This document shows, piece after piece, positions 21,250 through 34,389 of a DNA stretch of 64,000 nucleotides (positions within the stretch are counted from its first letter, which is position 1; every line of letters starts with the position of its first letter). Both the position numbers and the translations under genes were made by a program. The stretch spans positions 381,001 through 445,000 of the forward strand of contig CM043967.1 of the NCBI GenBank assembly GCA_014529385.2, read 5' to 3'. Below the pieces are notes generated by a model, which was not told the origin of the DNA, made no database searches, and was given only the letters and a program-made list of their open reading frames with translations. The stretch is from Adiantum capillus-veneris (lineage: Eukaryota; Streptophyta; Polypodiopsida; Polypodiales; Pteridaceae).

Positions 21250-22600
21250 AAAAATCCCAATTCCCACTTTAGACTTGTGAGTTTCATAACAAATAAGCCT
21301 ATGATTTTTGTAACTTGAGAATAAGATCTTTTATGTTTAAAATATGTGTGTATTTTTGTAACTTGAGAGTAAGATCTTTTATGTTTAAAACATGTGTGTT
21401 ACACTTTGAGGCAATGATTAAATAGGTTTTATGTGCTTTGCAATCCCAAAAATCAAAGATGAGATTATTATCATACATAATTGATGGTGTTGATAAACAC
21501 CAAGGTGCAAATCAAACAAAAAAACAACCACAAAGTCGTTGAACCATGAAAGCATTACCCTTCATGATCCAACATACACATCACTTAATCCAGTCCCAAT
21601 AGAACTATAGATATGAGTTTCATAACCAAAAATTTTATGATGTTTGAAAGTTGATAAAAAGCGTTTGTGTTTAAGTTCTATGTGTTAAACTTTGAGCAAT
21701 GACTAAATATTTTTTATGCATATTGTAAACCCACCAACCAAAGATGAGATTATTCTCATATTTAAAGGATGGTCATAAACACCAAGATGCAAACCAAACA
21801 AGGAAACAAGCACAAATTCATTGAACTATGAAAGCATAACCTTCATGATGTCAACATAAAAATCACTTGAAGTATTCTTGATATAGAACTATAAATCTAG
21901 TAGGGGACCCCCGGCTGTTAGAAAATAAAAAATAAGCCAGAATCATACGAAGATGCTCTCGAGGAGTTTGTGCGAGGCCAAGACACTTGCACAAGCAACG
22001 CACGCGGGCGAGGAAGGGTAGGTGGGCAGACACAAACCATGAGAGCTATGGGTGGTAGGAAGCGATATAGCTGCTGCTGCGAACTCTTTTTTTATATTTA
22101 TGGTTGACTTTATAGGTCACGACCACCTGGATGGTGGGTTGGCTAAGAGGAGTACCCTCAAGGCGCTGGTCTACTACCATGCCTGTGTTTGAGTCCTCCA
22201 AAACCGTTTTAGAGGGTTAGAATGTAAATTGTCTGCATTCCAAGGTTAGGAGAAGGAGATTGCGAGGAATCTCCTGTGAATGATTGAAGAAAATAAAGAT
22301 GAGCGAGTAGAGGCTGATTGTTCCAACATTTAATAATTCTTGAAATTTGATAAAGAGGCCTTCCAAGTATATTCTCTATGTATTACATCTTGAGGCAACG
22401 GCTGTATTTTTTTTAATGTGCATTACAATCCAAATAGCTCAAAAGGACATTATTCTCATATCTGATTGACGATGTTGATAAACACCAAGATGTGAGCCAA
22501 ACAAGGGAGAAAGCACGAAGTCCTTTAAGCATACCATCTCTTTCATGATGCCAACATACAAATCACTTAAAGTATTCTCTCATACAACTTCACTTCCCAA
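21250..22600 (+). repeat. ~282 bp tandem repeat, three units
   Basis: The phrase TAAACACCAAG recurs at about 21493, 21775 and 22482, within conserved flanks (AAAGATGAGATTATT upstream; CAAACAAGG...AAGCAC and CTTCATGATG downstream). The first two are 282 bases apart. The third is shifted by the ~425-base insertion at 21897-22320; without it the spacing is again ~282. Confidence 0.85.
21897..22320 (+). mobile_element. Insertion with a tRNA-like head (possible SINE)
   Basis: Foreign block inside the 282 bp array, less AT-rich than its surroundings. It has a tRNA-Leu-like stretch: A-box-like TGGCTAAGAGG (22140-22150), AAGGCGCTGGTCTAC, then B-box-like GTTTGAGTCC (22187-22196). Pol III boxes with a tRNA-unrelated tail are the SINE plan. 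The edges are approximate and I could not confirm a target duplication. Confidence 0.45.
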
Positions 22601-23539
22601 TTTGCTACTCCACAAATATGAATTTGCATATAGAGCTCTGTCAATGATTTTAGCTCAAACAATGGCTTGCTTGCATAGGGTACAATTTTCCTTTGTGTAT
22701 GGATTGTGTTCTCCATGTTAAATGTAGAGTTATCTCCAATTTCTTCATCGAGTACAACTACTAATATTTATTTGTGCCACCCACATGTTAAGTCCAGTAC
22801 ACCTTTCCTTGACTAAATCCTCCACTTGCACATAACATAAATCCCTAGCATCAAGAGGACTCTGTCAATAGTAGTTGTTCCTTGGCAACTGGCCATATAT
22901 CAACTTCAAGGTCCAATCATATTAAATACAAAAGTTGATCTTGCATTAGAATATTATTGCTTTGTAACAACTGAGAAGTTGATGAATAAATAAAATTCTC
23001 ATGAGGGTTCAAGTTGATGAATAAATACAGCTCTCCTTAGAGTTCATACAACTCATGTAAGGTGAGTCATCTTATGAGCATTATATACCTAATATCCAAA
23101 GTGGGCTACTCTTTTTGTTGTTCTGCTTGATGTGTTATCTACAATGCAAAATAATATTAATATACATATTTAGAATCACAATATTGATAATCAAAGCATA
23201 CTTAAAGCCACATATAATATAGTTTGGATGGTTCTTTAAGTCTCATAAAATATATGTGCTCATAAGGTTAGCAAGTTTGTATCTACAAACTATAAAAGAG
23301 TCTAAAGCACTCATATATGCACAAAAGCTAGACCACAAGGGAAAGAAAACTAAATCACTTTATCTTTTAAATTAAAAATATTCTCTTGAAAATTTCTTTC
23401 AAGAAAAGAAAAGATCAATAAATAAAGTTAAAGAAGTTTTCTTTTCTAAAAATTTGAAACAAATACTCAAATTTGAACAAACAAGAATAAGGCATAACAA
23501 AGACTTAATCTCAACAACAAATACTCAATGGCCTTTTAT
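22601..23539. other. AT-rich DNA, no gene seen
   Basis: No reading frame or repeat that I can define. Confidence 0.5.
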
Positions 23540-26500
23540 CTTGAGATTTTGAGAATCAAACATTAATGGTGCAAGACTCGCATCTAAAATCAACAATAGT
23601 AGAATTTGGTAGTGTGGTTATAGAAACTCTATGGGAAAGGTGGTTTTAGAGATTGGGTTTGCGATTCAGACGGTTTTTCAAATCTTGTTTGTAGTTTTGA
23701 TTTTGAAAATTGTCTAAATCTCATCATTTCCTAGGCTTCTGTATATGTTAGATGTGATAGAGCTCTAAATTTATGAGTGCAAGTCTCTGAGATTTGGACA
23801 ATCATCCAAATCTCAAGTTCAAGCATGGGTCTATTTTGGGATTGAGATTTGGGCCATTGACTAAATCTCATCCCCTAGGATTAGGTACTTTTTAGGGATA
23901 TTAAGATATCAACAAAAATACTGGCATGGGACCTGAGATAAGCCTTGGAAATTGTATAGCCGATTGTAGCTGGTGCACGACACACAAGCAAAATTGATAA
24001 AAGTGAAAGTTAAAATCTGGCGGTAGAATACCCATGAGTAAGGTGTGGTCTTTGAAGCTTGGGTTTGATATTTTGGATGGTTTTCCAAATCGCTTTTGGG
24101 TTTGACATAAAGATGATAGTCCAATAGCATCATCTCCTAGGTTTTTGTATTTTTGAGAGATGATAGGCATCCATAATCTATAAGTGACAAGTGTATGAGA
24201 TTTGAACAATTGAAAAATATCACCTCCAAGCATAGATCAGATTTGTGGTTTATATTGGACAATTGTCAAGATCTAGTCTTCTAGGCTTTGTGCATTTGCT
24301 TGGGATGTTAAGATGTCAACATCATTCATCAAGGGCCTTGGATTTGAAATAAGCCTTAAAAACTAGTCAATCAACCATAATTGGTACAAGACCCATAGGT
24401 AAAATTAACAAAAGTAGATTTTCATGTCAAGTTGCAACAAACCCATAGGAAAGGTGGTCCTCAAAGACTTGGTGTGAGATTTGGATAGTTGTCCAAATCT
24501 GGTTTGGTGTTGAGATTTGGGCCATTTTCCAAATCTCATCCCCTAGGTTTTTTCTTTCTTTAGAGATGTAATGAGTCATAAACCTATGGGTGAAAAGTTT
24601 ATGAGATTTGAACAAACATCTAAATCTCATGTTCAAGCATTGCTCCAATAGAGTATTGAGATTTGGACGATTAGAACTGTCCATGTCTCATCTCCTATGT
24701 TTTTTTTTTTTTTTGGATCGTTAAGCATCCTAAATCTATGAGTGACAAGAATCTGATATTAGGGAAACTAGTCCAATTTCTATGTTCAAGCATGGATCTG
24801 ATTTGGGATTTAGATTTTCATGATTGTCCAAATATGATCCCCTAAGAGTGTGTATTTGTAAAGGATGTTAAGATGTCAAAACATTCATTGAGGTTCTTGT
24901 ATTGGAAATATGCTTTGCAAGCTAGAAAATCAATCACTACTATAAGACTCAAAGGTTAAGCTAATATAAGTAGAATTTCATATTAGGTTGCAACAAATCC
25001 ATGAGAAAAGTGGTTTTTGAAGAGATTTGGTTGGTTGTCCGAATCTAATTTGGGGGTTTTTGCATTTTTTAGAGATGTTATGAGTCTTAAATCTACGCAT
25101 GAAAATTCCATGAGATTTAAACAACCGTTTAAATCTCATGTTCAAGCATGGAACTGGTTTGGGATTGAGATTTAGATGATTGGAAGCGTCCAAATCTAAA
25201 CCTAAGGGTCTCTCTATTTGTTAGAAATGTTAAGCATTCTAAATCTATGAGTGACAAGTATATGGTATTAGAAAAAAATATCCAAATATCATGTTCAAGC
25301 ATCATTCAAGTTTCGTTTTCATATTTGGATGCTTATCCAAATCTTATCCCCTAGGTTTGTGTATTTGTTATCAATGTTGAAATTTCAACAACATTAATCA
25401 AGGGTCTTGGATTTGAAATTGAAATTGAGAATTGCACAATGGACTATAACTCGTGCTACAAGACCCCCATATGTAGAATTAACAAAAGTAAGTTTTGGTA
25501 TCATGATGCAACAAACCCATGAGAAAGGTGGTTTTGGAAGCTTTGATTTGATATTTGGATCAAATATGGTTTGGAGTTGAGATTTGGACCGATGTTCAAA
25601 TCTCATCCCCTAGGTTTATGTATTTGCTAGAGATGTTGAGAGTCCAAAATCTATCAATAATAAGTCTATGAGAGTTTAAGAACTATCTAAATCTAATGTT
25701 CAAGCATGCATTTGGTTCAAACATGGATCTTGTTTGGGGTTGATCTTTGGACTATTTTCCAAATCTAATCCCCCAGGTTTGTGTATTTGTTAGGGATGTT
25801 AAGAGTGCAAATGTTTTTGTGTTTTTTCTGAAGAGGAGTTTCTAGGGTTGAGATTTGGACCACTATCTATATATTCAAAGAAATGTTTTTTTTAAAATGG
25901 TGTACTTTCAAGAACATTGCACAAACAAGTGCACATTTACTAGTATTGATGTAGTTGCTAGGATTCGGATTTGAGCATGCAATTTCACCTAAGAGGGGAG
26001 GGGGAGCATGAGGTTTGGATTCTCGTCCAAATGTTGAGAGGAGAAATACCAACTAGGGTGCACTTGCAGCAAGACTATTGCATAGCAAAGTGTACATTTA
26101 CTATTATTGGAGAGGTTGCTAAGGTTGATATTTGAGCACTTTGTTGTAAGAGAATTGCTTCCAATGTGGGTAGGATATTTGAATGCCCATCCAAATGTGA
26201 AGAGAATAATTAAAAAAAGGGTGCACTTGCAAGACCAATGCACAAAAGAGTACACATTGCTAGTATTAGAGAGGTTGCTAGGATTGATATTTAGAAGGGT
26301 GTCCAAATTGGATGCATCCTACTACTCTAGTTAAAATTTGGACGGCTCATCAAATCTCATGAGGAGGGGTTACTAGAATTGAGATTTTGATGGCTATCCA
26401 AGCCTCAAGAGGAGGATGCATGAGATATACTAATACTAAAATTTAAACAAACAAGGATAAGGCATAACAAAGACTTGATCTCAACAACAATGATCAAGGG

Positions 26501-27674
26501 CCTGTCATGGATTAATGCCTTGAGCTTTGGAAAATAGACTATTATTGTTGTAAGACCCACATATAGAAGTAATAACAATGAAATATAGTAGTTAAGTTGC
26601 AGTAGACCTATGGAAAATGTGATTTTTAAAGCTTGGATTTGGGATTTGTATGCTTTTCCAAAGCTCATTGTCCCCTAGGTTCTTGGTATTTTGTTGGAGA
26701 TGGTAAGATTTTTAAATCTATGAGTGACAAGTTTATGAGACCTGGAAAACCAAGATATTTGGACGGGTGTCCAAATATCATGCATTTTGCTCTTGATATT
26801 TGTCTTTGAGGTTGTTTAAATTGATCTTTGGATAGTTGCCCAAATCTCATCCATCTTGCTCTTGAAATTTGAACTGCTCTATAAATCTCATGAGGAGGGG
26901 TTACTACTAGGATTGCAATTTTGATGGGTCATTCAAACCTCAAGTGGAGGATGCATGAGACATATAGTAATACAAAATTTAAACTAACAAGGATAAGGCA
27001 TAACAAAAACTTAATCTCAAAAACAACGATCAAGGGTCTTGGATTTAAGATAGGCCTTGAGATTTGGACAATAGAACATTACTGTTATAAGACCCATGTG
27101 TAGAATTCACAATAGTAGAATCTAGTAGTTTAGTTGCATCACCCTATAGGAAAGGTGGTTTTAAAGCCTAAGTTCAAGATTTTAACCATTGTCCAAATCT
27201 TATTTGGGGTTTTGATTTTGAGAGTTGTCAAAATTTGAGATTTGAGCAATCATCTAAATCTCCTGTTCAAGCATGGATCAAGTTTGGGACTGAGATTTGG
27301 ACAATTGTTCAAATCTTATCTTCTACAATTGTGTACTTGTTAGGATGTTATGATGTCAAAAATAATAGTCATTGGACCTGACATACGCCTTGAGAATAAT
27401 AGAATCAACCATAACTAGGGTAGGACCCATAGGTAAATTTGACAAAACTCATGAAGAAGGTGGTCTTTGAAACTTAGGTTTAAGATGTGGATATTTTCCC
27501 AAATCAGGTTTGCGGTTGAGTTCTATCCATGACTGTCCAGTATCATCGTCTCCTAGTTGATGTATTTTCTAGAGATGTAAAGCATCCGTAATCTATACAT
27601 GACAAGTCTATGATGCTTGTACAATCGACAAATCACATGTTCAAGCATGGATCCGATTTGGAGTTCAAATTTAA

Positions 27675-28982
27675 CACTAGGTTGGTAATGGGACACTTTT
27701 ATGTCCTGTTAAGTGACCATTTTCCTTGAATTATATCAAGAGTTTCAAAATGAATTTTGAGGTTCTATCTATCTAGAAAGTTGTCTCATGAGCTGAAAAA
27801 AACTTGACATTTTTTTGGAATATCAATTCCATCTTTAACCTTGTCCTTGCACAACATTTCGCAACCTAAACTGTGTGAAAAACGGGTCCTGTTTTTGGCT
27901 TTTTGCAACTATACCACTCTAGAATTCATGTTTTTGAGGTCTATAATGCTAGAGAACTATCTTTAGTAGTCCTCAACATGTCTTGATACTTCTAGGGATA
28001 AATAAATGTTAAAGTTGTAAGTTATGAACAAATTACACAAATTGTCAAATCCTGTTTTTTAGCCAATTTTAGCTCTTCTATGAGTTTTTTGGTGGCTTTC
28101 ATGATATCAAATGCAGTTTTGATTTTCTATGTCGCATATTGTAACATAAAGATAATATTCCCTGAGTTTTGGGGCACCTAATACCCTATTTTGCATAGTA
28201 CACAACGATGGTTGATTTTTTCAATTATAGAAGAAAACGAAACATTCTAGTATATCAAGTAAATCTTTTTCAATATTTCTAGTTTCTTGTGACAACTATA
28301 TGCATTTTGTAGGTAGTAACCATATCTAGTCATAAGGATCAAATCTGGCTAGATATTGAATAGTTTCTATGGGATTCTACAACTCATAATGCTGAGCCCA
28401 GTTTTTCATGTTTGCTGTATTTAGCACTTCATCTTTGTCCCCAAGATTCCCCTTGGTAAGAGATATATTTTTCTTTTGACATGCTCCATGGATCCTTATG
28501 AACCTAAAGGACAACAGGGAACTAAGAAAACATGCATATATTATTTGTATTGAGCGTGGCTATAGAAACTTTGATGATAGGTTTGCAGATTGGTAAAAAT
28601 TCAACTTTTTTGTACCTATTTCTTTTGGCAAAACAAAAAATAGTGAGTGAGAAGCACTCATATGTTCTGATCACCAACCCATTGAAGTTAACTAGGGAAT
28701 TTATCTCAAGTCCTACAAAAATCCCTAATCTTATTTTTATGCAACAAAACATAAGAAATGACTGTTTTGATGAAAATGTACTGGTCCATCAACTTTGGAG
28801 GCTTGGTGTGACCAAAAGGTGAGAAATTTTACAAGTTTCTTATTTTTTCCATGTGTAGTAGGCGTTGAACTATAACCTCATGAAAGGATTTTACAAAATG
28901 AGTGGATCTACTATGGTTTTGGAGGTTTTTTTCAAAACCCTAAAAGGACACTTTTATGTCTTGTTAGGTTACCAACCTAGTG
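27675..28982. mobile_element. TTAA-flanked inverted-repeat DNA transposon
   Basis: Left end CACTAGGTTGGTAA (27675-27688) and right end TTACCAACCTAGTG (28969-28982) are perfect inverted repeats. TTAA flanks both (27671-27674 and 28983-28986). Removing the element and one TTAA restores an ordinary satellite monomer, which confirms insertion. Just inside each end lies a small palindrome around GGACACTTTTATGTCC. The element is 1308 bases; a 97-codon frame (28532-28822) has no transposase features I recognise. The CACTA start suggests that superfamily, but those make 3 bp duplications. TTAA duplication is known for piggyBac and some Sola elements. Classification is open. Confidence 0.85.
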
Positions 28983-29618
28983 TTAAACAATTTTCTAAAT
29001 CTCATTCCCTAGTTTTTGTAGTTATTAGGATTATTGAGATGTATACAACATTGATCAAGGGTATTTGATTTTAGAGCTAAACAATCGACCACAATTGTTG
29101 CAAGACCCATAGATTGCAACAAACCCATGAGAAAGGTGGTGGTCTTTGAAGCTCTCATTTGAGACTTGGATGGTTGTCCAAATCTGGTTTGTTAGTTAAG
29201 ATTTTGACCATTGTCCAAATCTCATCCGCTAGGTTTTTGTTTTGTTAGAGATGTTGAGAGTCCTAAATCTATGGGTAACAAGACTATGAGATTTGGAAAG
29301 TTGTCTAAATCTCAAGTTCGAGCATGGATCCAGTTTAGGGTTGAGAATTATACACTTGTACAAATCACATTCCCTAGTTTTTTTAGGGATGTTAAGACTC
29401 CTAAATCTATGAGTAACAAGTTTATGAGATGTGGAAAAGCCATCCAAATCTCATGTTCATGTATCCAATTTGCGGGTTAAATTTGGACGATTGTCTAAGC
29501 CTTATCCCCTAAGCTTGTGTATTTGTTAAGGATATTAAGACATCAAAAACATTGAATAAGGGTCTAGAATTTGAAATTCGATTTGAAAACTAGACAATCA
29601 CCCATAGTTGGTGCAAGA

Positions 29619-29702
29619 TGTTAGGAAATAAGACGTAGCTAAATAGATAATTGAGTAGATTACTTAATGGAGAGAGACAGATTTATATACACGAGATTAT
29701 AG

Positions 29703-29741
<39 letters not shown>

Positions 29742-30375
29742 CACGATATACGTGGTTCACCCAATGTGGGCTACGTCCACGGGAAAGCAGCCACTCAATG
29801 GCTTTAGTACTTCAAAACAAGAAGTAGTTTACAAAGGGATTATACCCTTAATGGAGCTCCCGCCTTGCTTCACTCTCACCACCTCACACTCACCTTGTTG
29901 CATCAACTTCACACTATGAAATGTGTGTAGAAATGGCCTCCTTTTATAGGCCAAAAGGGCTGCCCTCTCTTATGAGAGACAACCATGTGTAGCCGCCCTT
30001 GTGCGAATAAGTCCAAATCGGACCCTCCAATCCGCCCATGTGTGGCCGCCCTTGAGAAGACAAGTCTGCTTTTGAATTCAGCCACCGGCCACCGGCCATT
30101 GACTTCCGACCACCGGCCACTGGCCAACCGACCGGTTGTTTTCCGACCACTTTCCGGCCGCCGTCCGGCCATAATATTCCGGCGAAAAAAAAAGTATCGG
30201 GGGCCTCCGCCCCCGAGGCCTTTAAAGTTGCCCCTCATTCTTGTCTCTGAAAATTTTGGTTTCCGGTGAGTGATTTTCCTTCATGCACGATGGCTTCTCC
30301 TCATAATGGGGGCCTTACAAATGTGCGCTTTTACCACAGAAAATTACAAGGGTAAATCAGGCTCCATACTTAACA
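29619..30375 (-). repeat. 3' LTR of the copia element
   Basis: 757 bases. It includes a GA tract at about 29706-29737 and GC-rich GGCCGGTGGC repeats near 30080-30130. TATAAAAGGA lies on the minus strand at about 29941-29950. Confidence 0.95.
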
Positions 30376-30390
30376 ATCTCCCACTTGGAG
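30376..30390 (-). other. Copia polypurine tract
   Basis: On the minus strand CCAAGTGGGAGAT lies directly before the 3' LTR, the usual place for second-strand priming. Confidence 0.85.
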
Positions 30391-30435
30391 ACTGATCTCC
30401 AAACCAAACCTGTGACTGCTTTCCATTCTGGCTTC

Positions 30436-33400
30436 TTATCCTTGAATGCCGATTGAAGATGAGCAAAAGCTCAACTTCTCCTTGTTGACCACCTTTGTAA
30501 ACATGTCTGCAGGATTTTCACTTGTATGCACCTTTCCTAGCTTTAGCTGTCCCTCTTCCAAAAGAGTGCGTATGAAGTGATATCTCACCTCAATGTGCTT
30601 TGTCCTTGAATGAAAGGCTGAGTTCTTTGCAAGATGGATAGCGCTTTGGCTATCACTGTACAAGACAAAATTGTCTTGTTTGAATCCAAGCTCTTCTAAG
30701 AATCTGTGAAGCCACATAATTTCTTTGCTTGCCTCCGTCATTGCTACATACTCTGCTTCCGTGGTAGAAAGTGAAACCACTTTCTGTAGCTTTGAAGCCC
30801 AGCTTACTGCTGTGCCTCCAACCGTGAACACATAGCCAGTAGTGCTCCTTCGAGTATCTTTGTCACCTGCCATATCTGCATTAGCATACCCTTCTAGAAA
30901 AATATCAGTTCCTCCAAAATACAAAGCATTTGTTGTTGTCCCTTTTAGATACCTAAGTATCCACTTCACAGCTTGCCATGCTCTTTACCTGGGTTGTCCA
31001 TGAACCTACTCACAACTCCCACTGCATGTGCAATGTCTGGCCTTGTCCAGACCATAACATACATTAGAGAACCTACCGCTGCAGCATATGGAACTTTAAA
31101 CATATAGGCTATCTCCTCTTGTGTCTTTGGACACATATCCTTCGTTAGTTTAAAATGACCAGCCAAAGGTGTAGAAACTGGTTTTGCATTTTGCATTGCA
31201 AACCTTTTTAGTACCTTCTTGATGTAATCTTCTTGAGATAGCTTTATTGTCTTCTTCGTCCTGTCCCTTGATATTTTCATACCAAGTATCCTCTTTGCAG
31301 CACCTAAATCTTTCATTAAAAAAAATTTGGACAGCTCCTCTTTTAGGTCTTTGATGTCTTGCATGTTAGCACTTGCAATCAGCATGTCATCAACATACAA
31401 CATTAGGATGATGAATTTCCCATCTCCCAAATTCTCCTTGTAGACGCAGTGATCCGAGTTGCATCTTGTGAATCCATGATCCAACATCCATCGATCAAAC
31501 TTCAAGTACCATTGTCTTGATGCTTACTTTAAACCATACAAGTTCTTCTTTAATCTGCAAACCATTTTCTCCTTACCTTTTACTTCATACCCCTTTGGTT
31601 GAAGCATGTAGATTTCCTCCTCTAAGTCACCGTGAGGGAATGCCGTATTTACATCCATTTGCTCGAGATTTAGATCATGAGCAGCCACAAGGCTTAAGAC
31701 AAGCCTAATTGAGTTCATTTTTACAACAGGAGAAAATATTTCATTGAAGTTAATACCTTTCTTTTGAGAAAAACCTTTTACCACAAGCCTAGACTTGTAC
31801 CTTTTCTTCCCACCTTCTTCTTCCTTTAGCTTGTACACCCAGTTGTTTTGAAGTGCCCGCTTACCTTTAGGCAACTCAACCAACTCCCATGTTTGGTTGC
31901 GATGTAGTGAGTCCATCTCCACTTGCATGCTCTTCGTCCATTCTTCTTTGGATTCATGTTGCATAGCTTCTTCATATGATTCCGGCTCTCCAGAATCTGA
32001 GATCAAGAGATGGTTGAAGGAAGGAACAAACCTTTCTGGAGGTCTACTTGCTCTTGTAGATCTTCGGGGAATAGGTTGAGGCTCCTCATTTGGTTGACGT
32101 TGTTGCACATTGTCACCGTTTGCAGTCCTTGAGTCTTCACCGTCCTCAAGCTCCATGTACTCATCACCTGTTTCTTTTGTTTGTTTTCTTTCCAAGTAAT
32201 CTTTGTACATATTTTTTTCGTTAAAAATTACATCCCTACTCCTTAAGATTTTACCATCTTCAGGATTCCATAGGCGATACCCAAAGTCTCCTTCTCCATA
32301 GCCAATGAAGAAACACTTTTTGGACTTTGCATCTAACTTTGATCTTAGGCTTCTATCTATGTGCATGAAAGCCTCACACCCAAACACTTTTAGAAATGCA
32401 TAATTCACTGGTTTACCTGTCCATGCCTCTTCTGGAACTCCCCCATCCAATGCCGTTGAGGGTGACCGATTGATTAAGTACACAGACGTACTTACAGCTT
32501 CCGCCCAAAGCTCAAGCGGTAGGCCTGCATGTAGCCGCATGCTTTGTGCTCGTTCCATGATTGTCCTGTTCATCCTTTCCGAAATCCCATTTTCTTGAGG
32601 TGTCCTTGGGGTTGTCCTTTGCCTCCGAATGCCATTGCTAGCACAAAATCTTTCAAAAGCTTGGCTGCAATATTCGCCTCCATTGTCGGATCTGAGGCAT
32701 TTAACCTTGGTACCTGTTTCATTCTCCACAAAGGCTTTCCACCTTTGAAATATGGAAAATACATCGGATTTATTCTTCATGACATAAACCCATGTTTTTC
32801 TAGTCGCATCGTCTATGAATGTTACATAGTACAATGAGCCACCAACTGATGGTGTACTTGCAGAACCCCAAACATCAGAATGAACCAACTCAAGTTTTTT
32901 ATTTTTTCTTTCATTTCCTGATTTTTGAAATTTTACCCTCTTTTGTTTACCATAAACACAATCTTCACAGAACTCTAAGTCCACTTCTTTCAAACCTGGT
33001 AGAAGCTTCTTTGTTTGAAGGATTTGCATTCCTTTGGCACTCATATGCCCAAGTCGGTAGTGCCACACCGCACTGTCAACTTCTATAGTTGCTGCACAAG
33101 CTGAAGGTTCCGTGCTAACAGTACACAAGTAAAGTGTACCGACTTTTTCACCCTTGGCAACCACCAAAGATCCCTTTGAGATCTTCCACCGTTTGTTTCC
33201 GAATGCAATGTTGTGACCTTCATCATCCAATTGTCCTGTAGAGATCAAATTTTTGCGAAGAGAAGGAACATGCCTAACATCTTTAAGCTTCCATTCATTT
33301 CCGTTAGCAGTTTTGACAGAAACTGTACCTTTGCCGACAATCTCACAAGCTTCATCATCTCCCAAGTATACATACCCAAAATTACCTTTGGTGTAGTCTT

Positions 33401-34316
33401 GGAAATGTTGCTTGTGTGGTGTCGCATGGAATGAAGCCCCGGAATCTACTATCCAAGAATTAGACACATTGTCTAACAAGAGAATTAGAGCATCTTGCTC
33501 TACTTTACCTGCCACATTGGCCTCCGATGTTGGCTTGTTGTCTTGAGACTCTGTCTCCTTCTTCTTCTTGGACCAGCAATCCTTCTTGAAGTGGCCCTTC
33601 TTGCCGCAGTTCCAACATTCAAGAACTGACTTTGTGCGTGACTTGCTCCGCCTTGAGCGATCACGACCCTTTTGGTTTTTGAACCTCTCCTTAAGCCTTC
33701 CTCTTGTTTCCACTGATAGTGCAGCACTTGATGATTCTCCTGTGCTTCTCCTTCGCATTTCCTCGCTTAGGAGAACACCCACAACATCATCAAACTTAAG
33801 AGTATTTGTGCGAGAGATAGAATTACTTACAGCCATCACAAGGCTGTCCCAACTATCCGGTAGATATGATAGTATAAGGAGAGCTCGCACTTCGTCATCG
33901 AAATTGATTTTCACTGATCGAAGTTGACTTATGTTTGTGTTAAAGTCATTTAGGTGTTCTGCAACTGAACCATTCTCTGCCATCTTTAGATTGAACAAGC
34001 GCTTCATAAGAAATACCTTATTGGATGCCAATGGTTTCTCGTAGAAGTCATCAAGTGACTTCATCAAGTCCTCCGTGGTCTTCATCTCCGAAACATTGAA
34101 GGCCACCGTTGACGCCAAGCTTAACCGGATTGTTCCCAGTGCCTTTCGATCAAGGACAATCCATGCTTCATCTGCCATTGTTGCCGGCTTCTTCGCAAGA
34201 CCGCCTAGTGGCAAATAGAGGTCCTTCTGGTAGAGATAGTCTTCAATCTGCATCTTCCAATGTTGGTAGTTTTTGCCGTTGAACTTCTCAATCTTGAGCT
34301 TCCCTTCCTCCGCCAT
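30436..34316 (-). pseudogene. Ty1/copia gag-pol polyprotein, one stop and one frameshift
   Basis: The first ATG of the gag domain is at 34316 (MAEEGKLKIEKFNG). Residues counted from there: gag ~1-230; CCHC knuckle CWNCGKKGHFKKDC ~234-247; protease active site WIVDSGASFH ~289-298; HHCC integrase zinc site ~419-453. The DDE core keeps Asp ~481 (HSDVWG), Asp ~544 (SDNGGEY) and Glu ~580, with the correct 35-residue spacing. Reverse transcriptase starts near 31700. A CAA-to-TAA type change at 31524-31526 follows LYGLK; the frame then resumes (31523 to 30966) with LMLYVDDMLIA as catalytic centre. A one-base loss near 30970-30980 shifts the frame. The RNase H part (30969 to 30436) shows TEAEYVA and YSDSQSAI. 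Domain order marks Ty1/copia. Two lesions keep it from making a full polyprotein. Confidence 0.96.
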
Positions 34317-34375
34317 AACTCCCACTCGATTCAAGGAATCCTTTCCTTGAGATAATTTAGCTACGAGCAAACCTT

Positions 34376-34387
34376 GCTCTGATACCA
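34376..34387 (-). other. Copia primer-binding site (initiator Met-tRNA)
   Basis: TGGTATCAGAGC on the minus strand, two bases inside the 5' LTR end at 34390. Confidence 0.95.
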
Positions 34388-34389
34388 GT

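Noticed and set aside
27675-28982. Classifying the inverted-repeat element as CACTA (En/Spm)
   Set aside because: The ends start CACTA, but the flanking duplication is TTAA and the empty site fits four bases; CACTA elements duplicate three.
23540-29618. Possible CRISPR-like or regulatory array of spaced palindromes
   Set aside because: Repeat units are hundreds of bases long and degenerate, in eukaryotic DNA; no short uniform repeats with unique spacers.
29909-30238. Frames rich in Gly/Arg in the copia LTR, with the same on 34705-35055
   Set aside because: Shadow of GC-rich LTR repeats (GGCCGGTGGC type); present in both LTRs.
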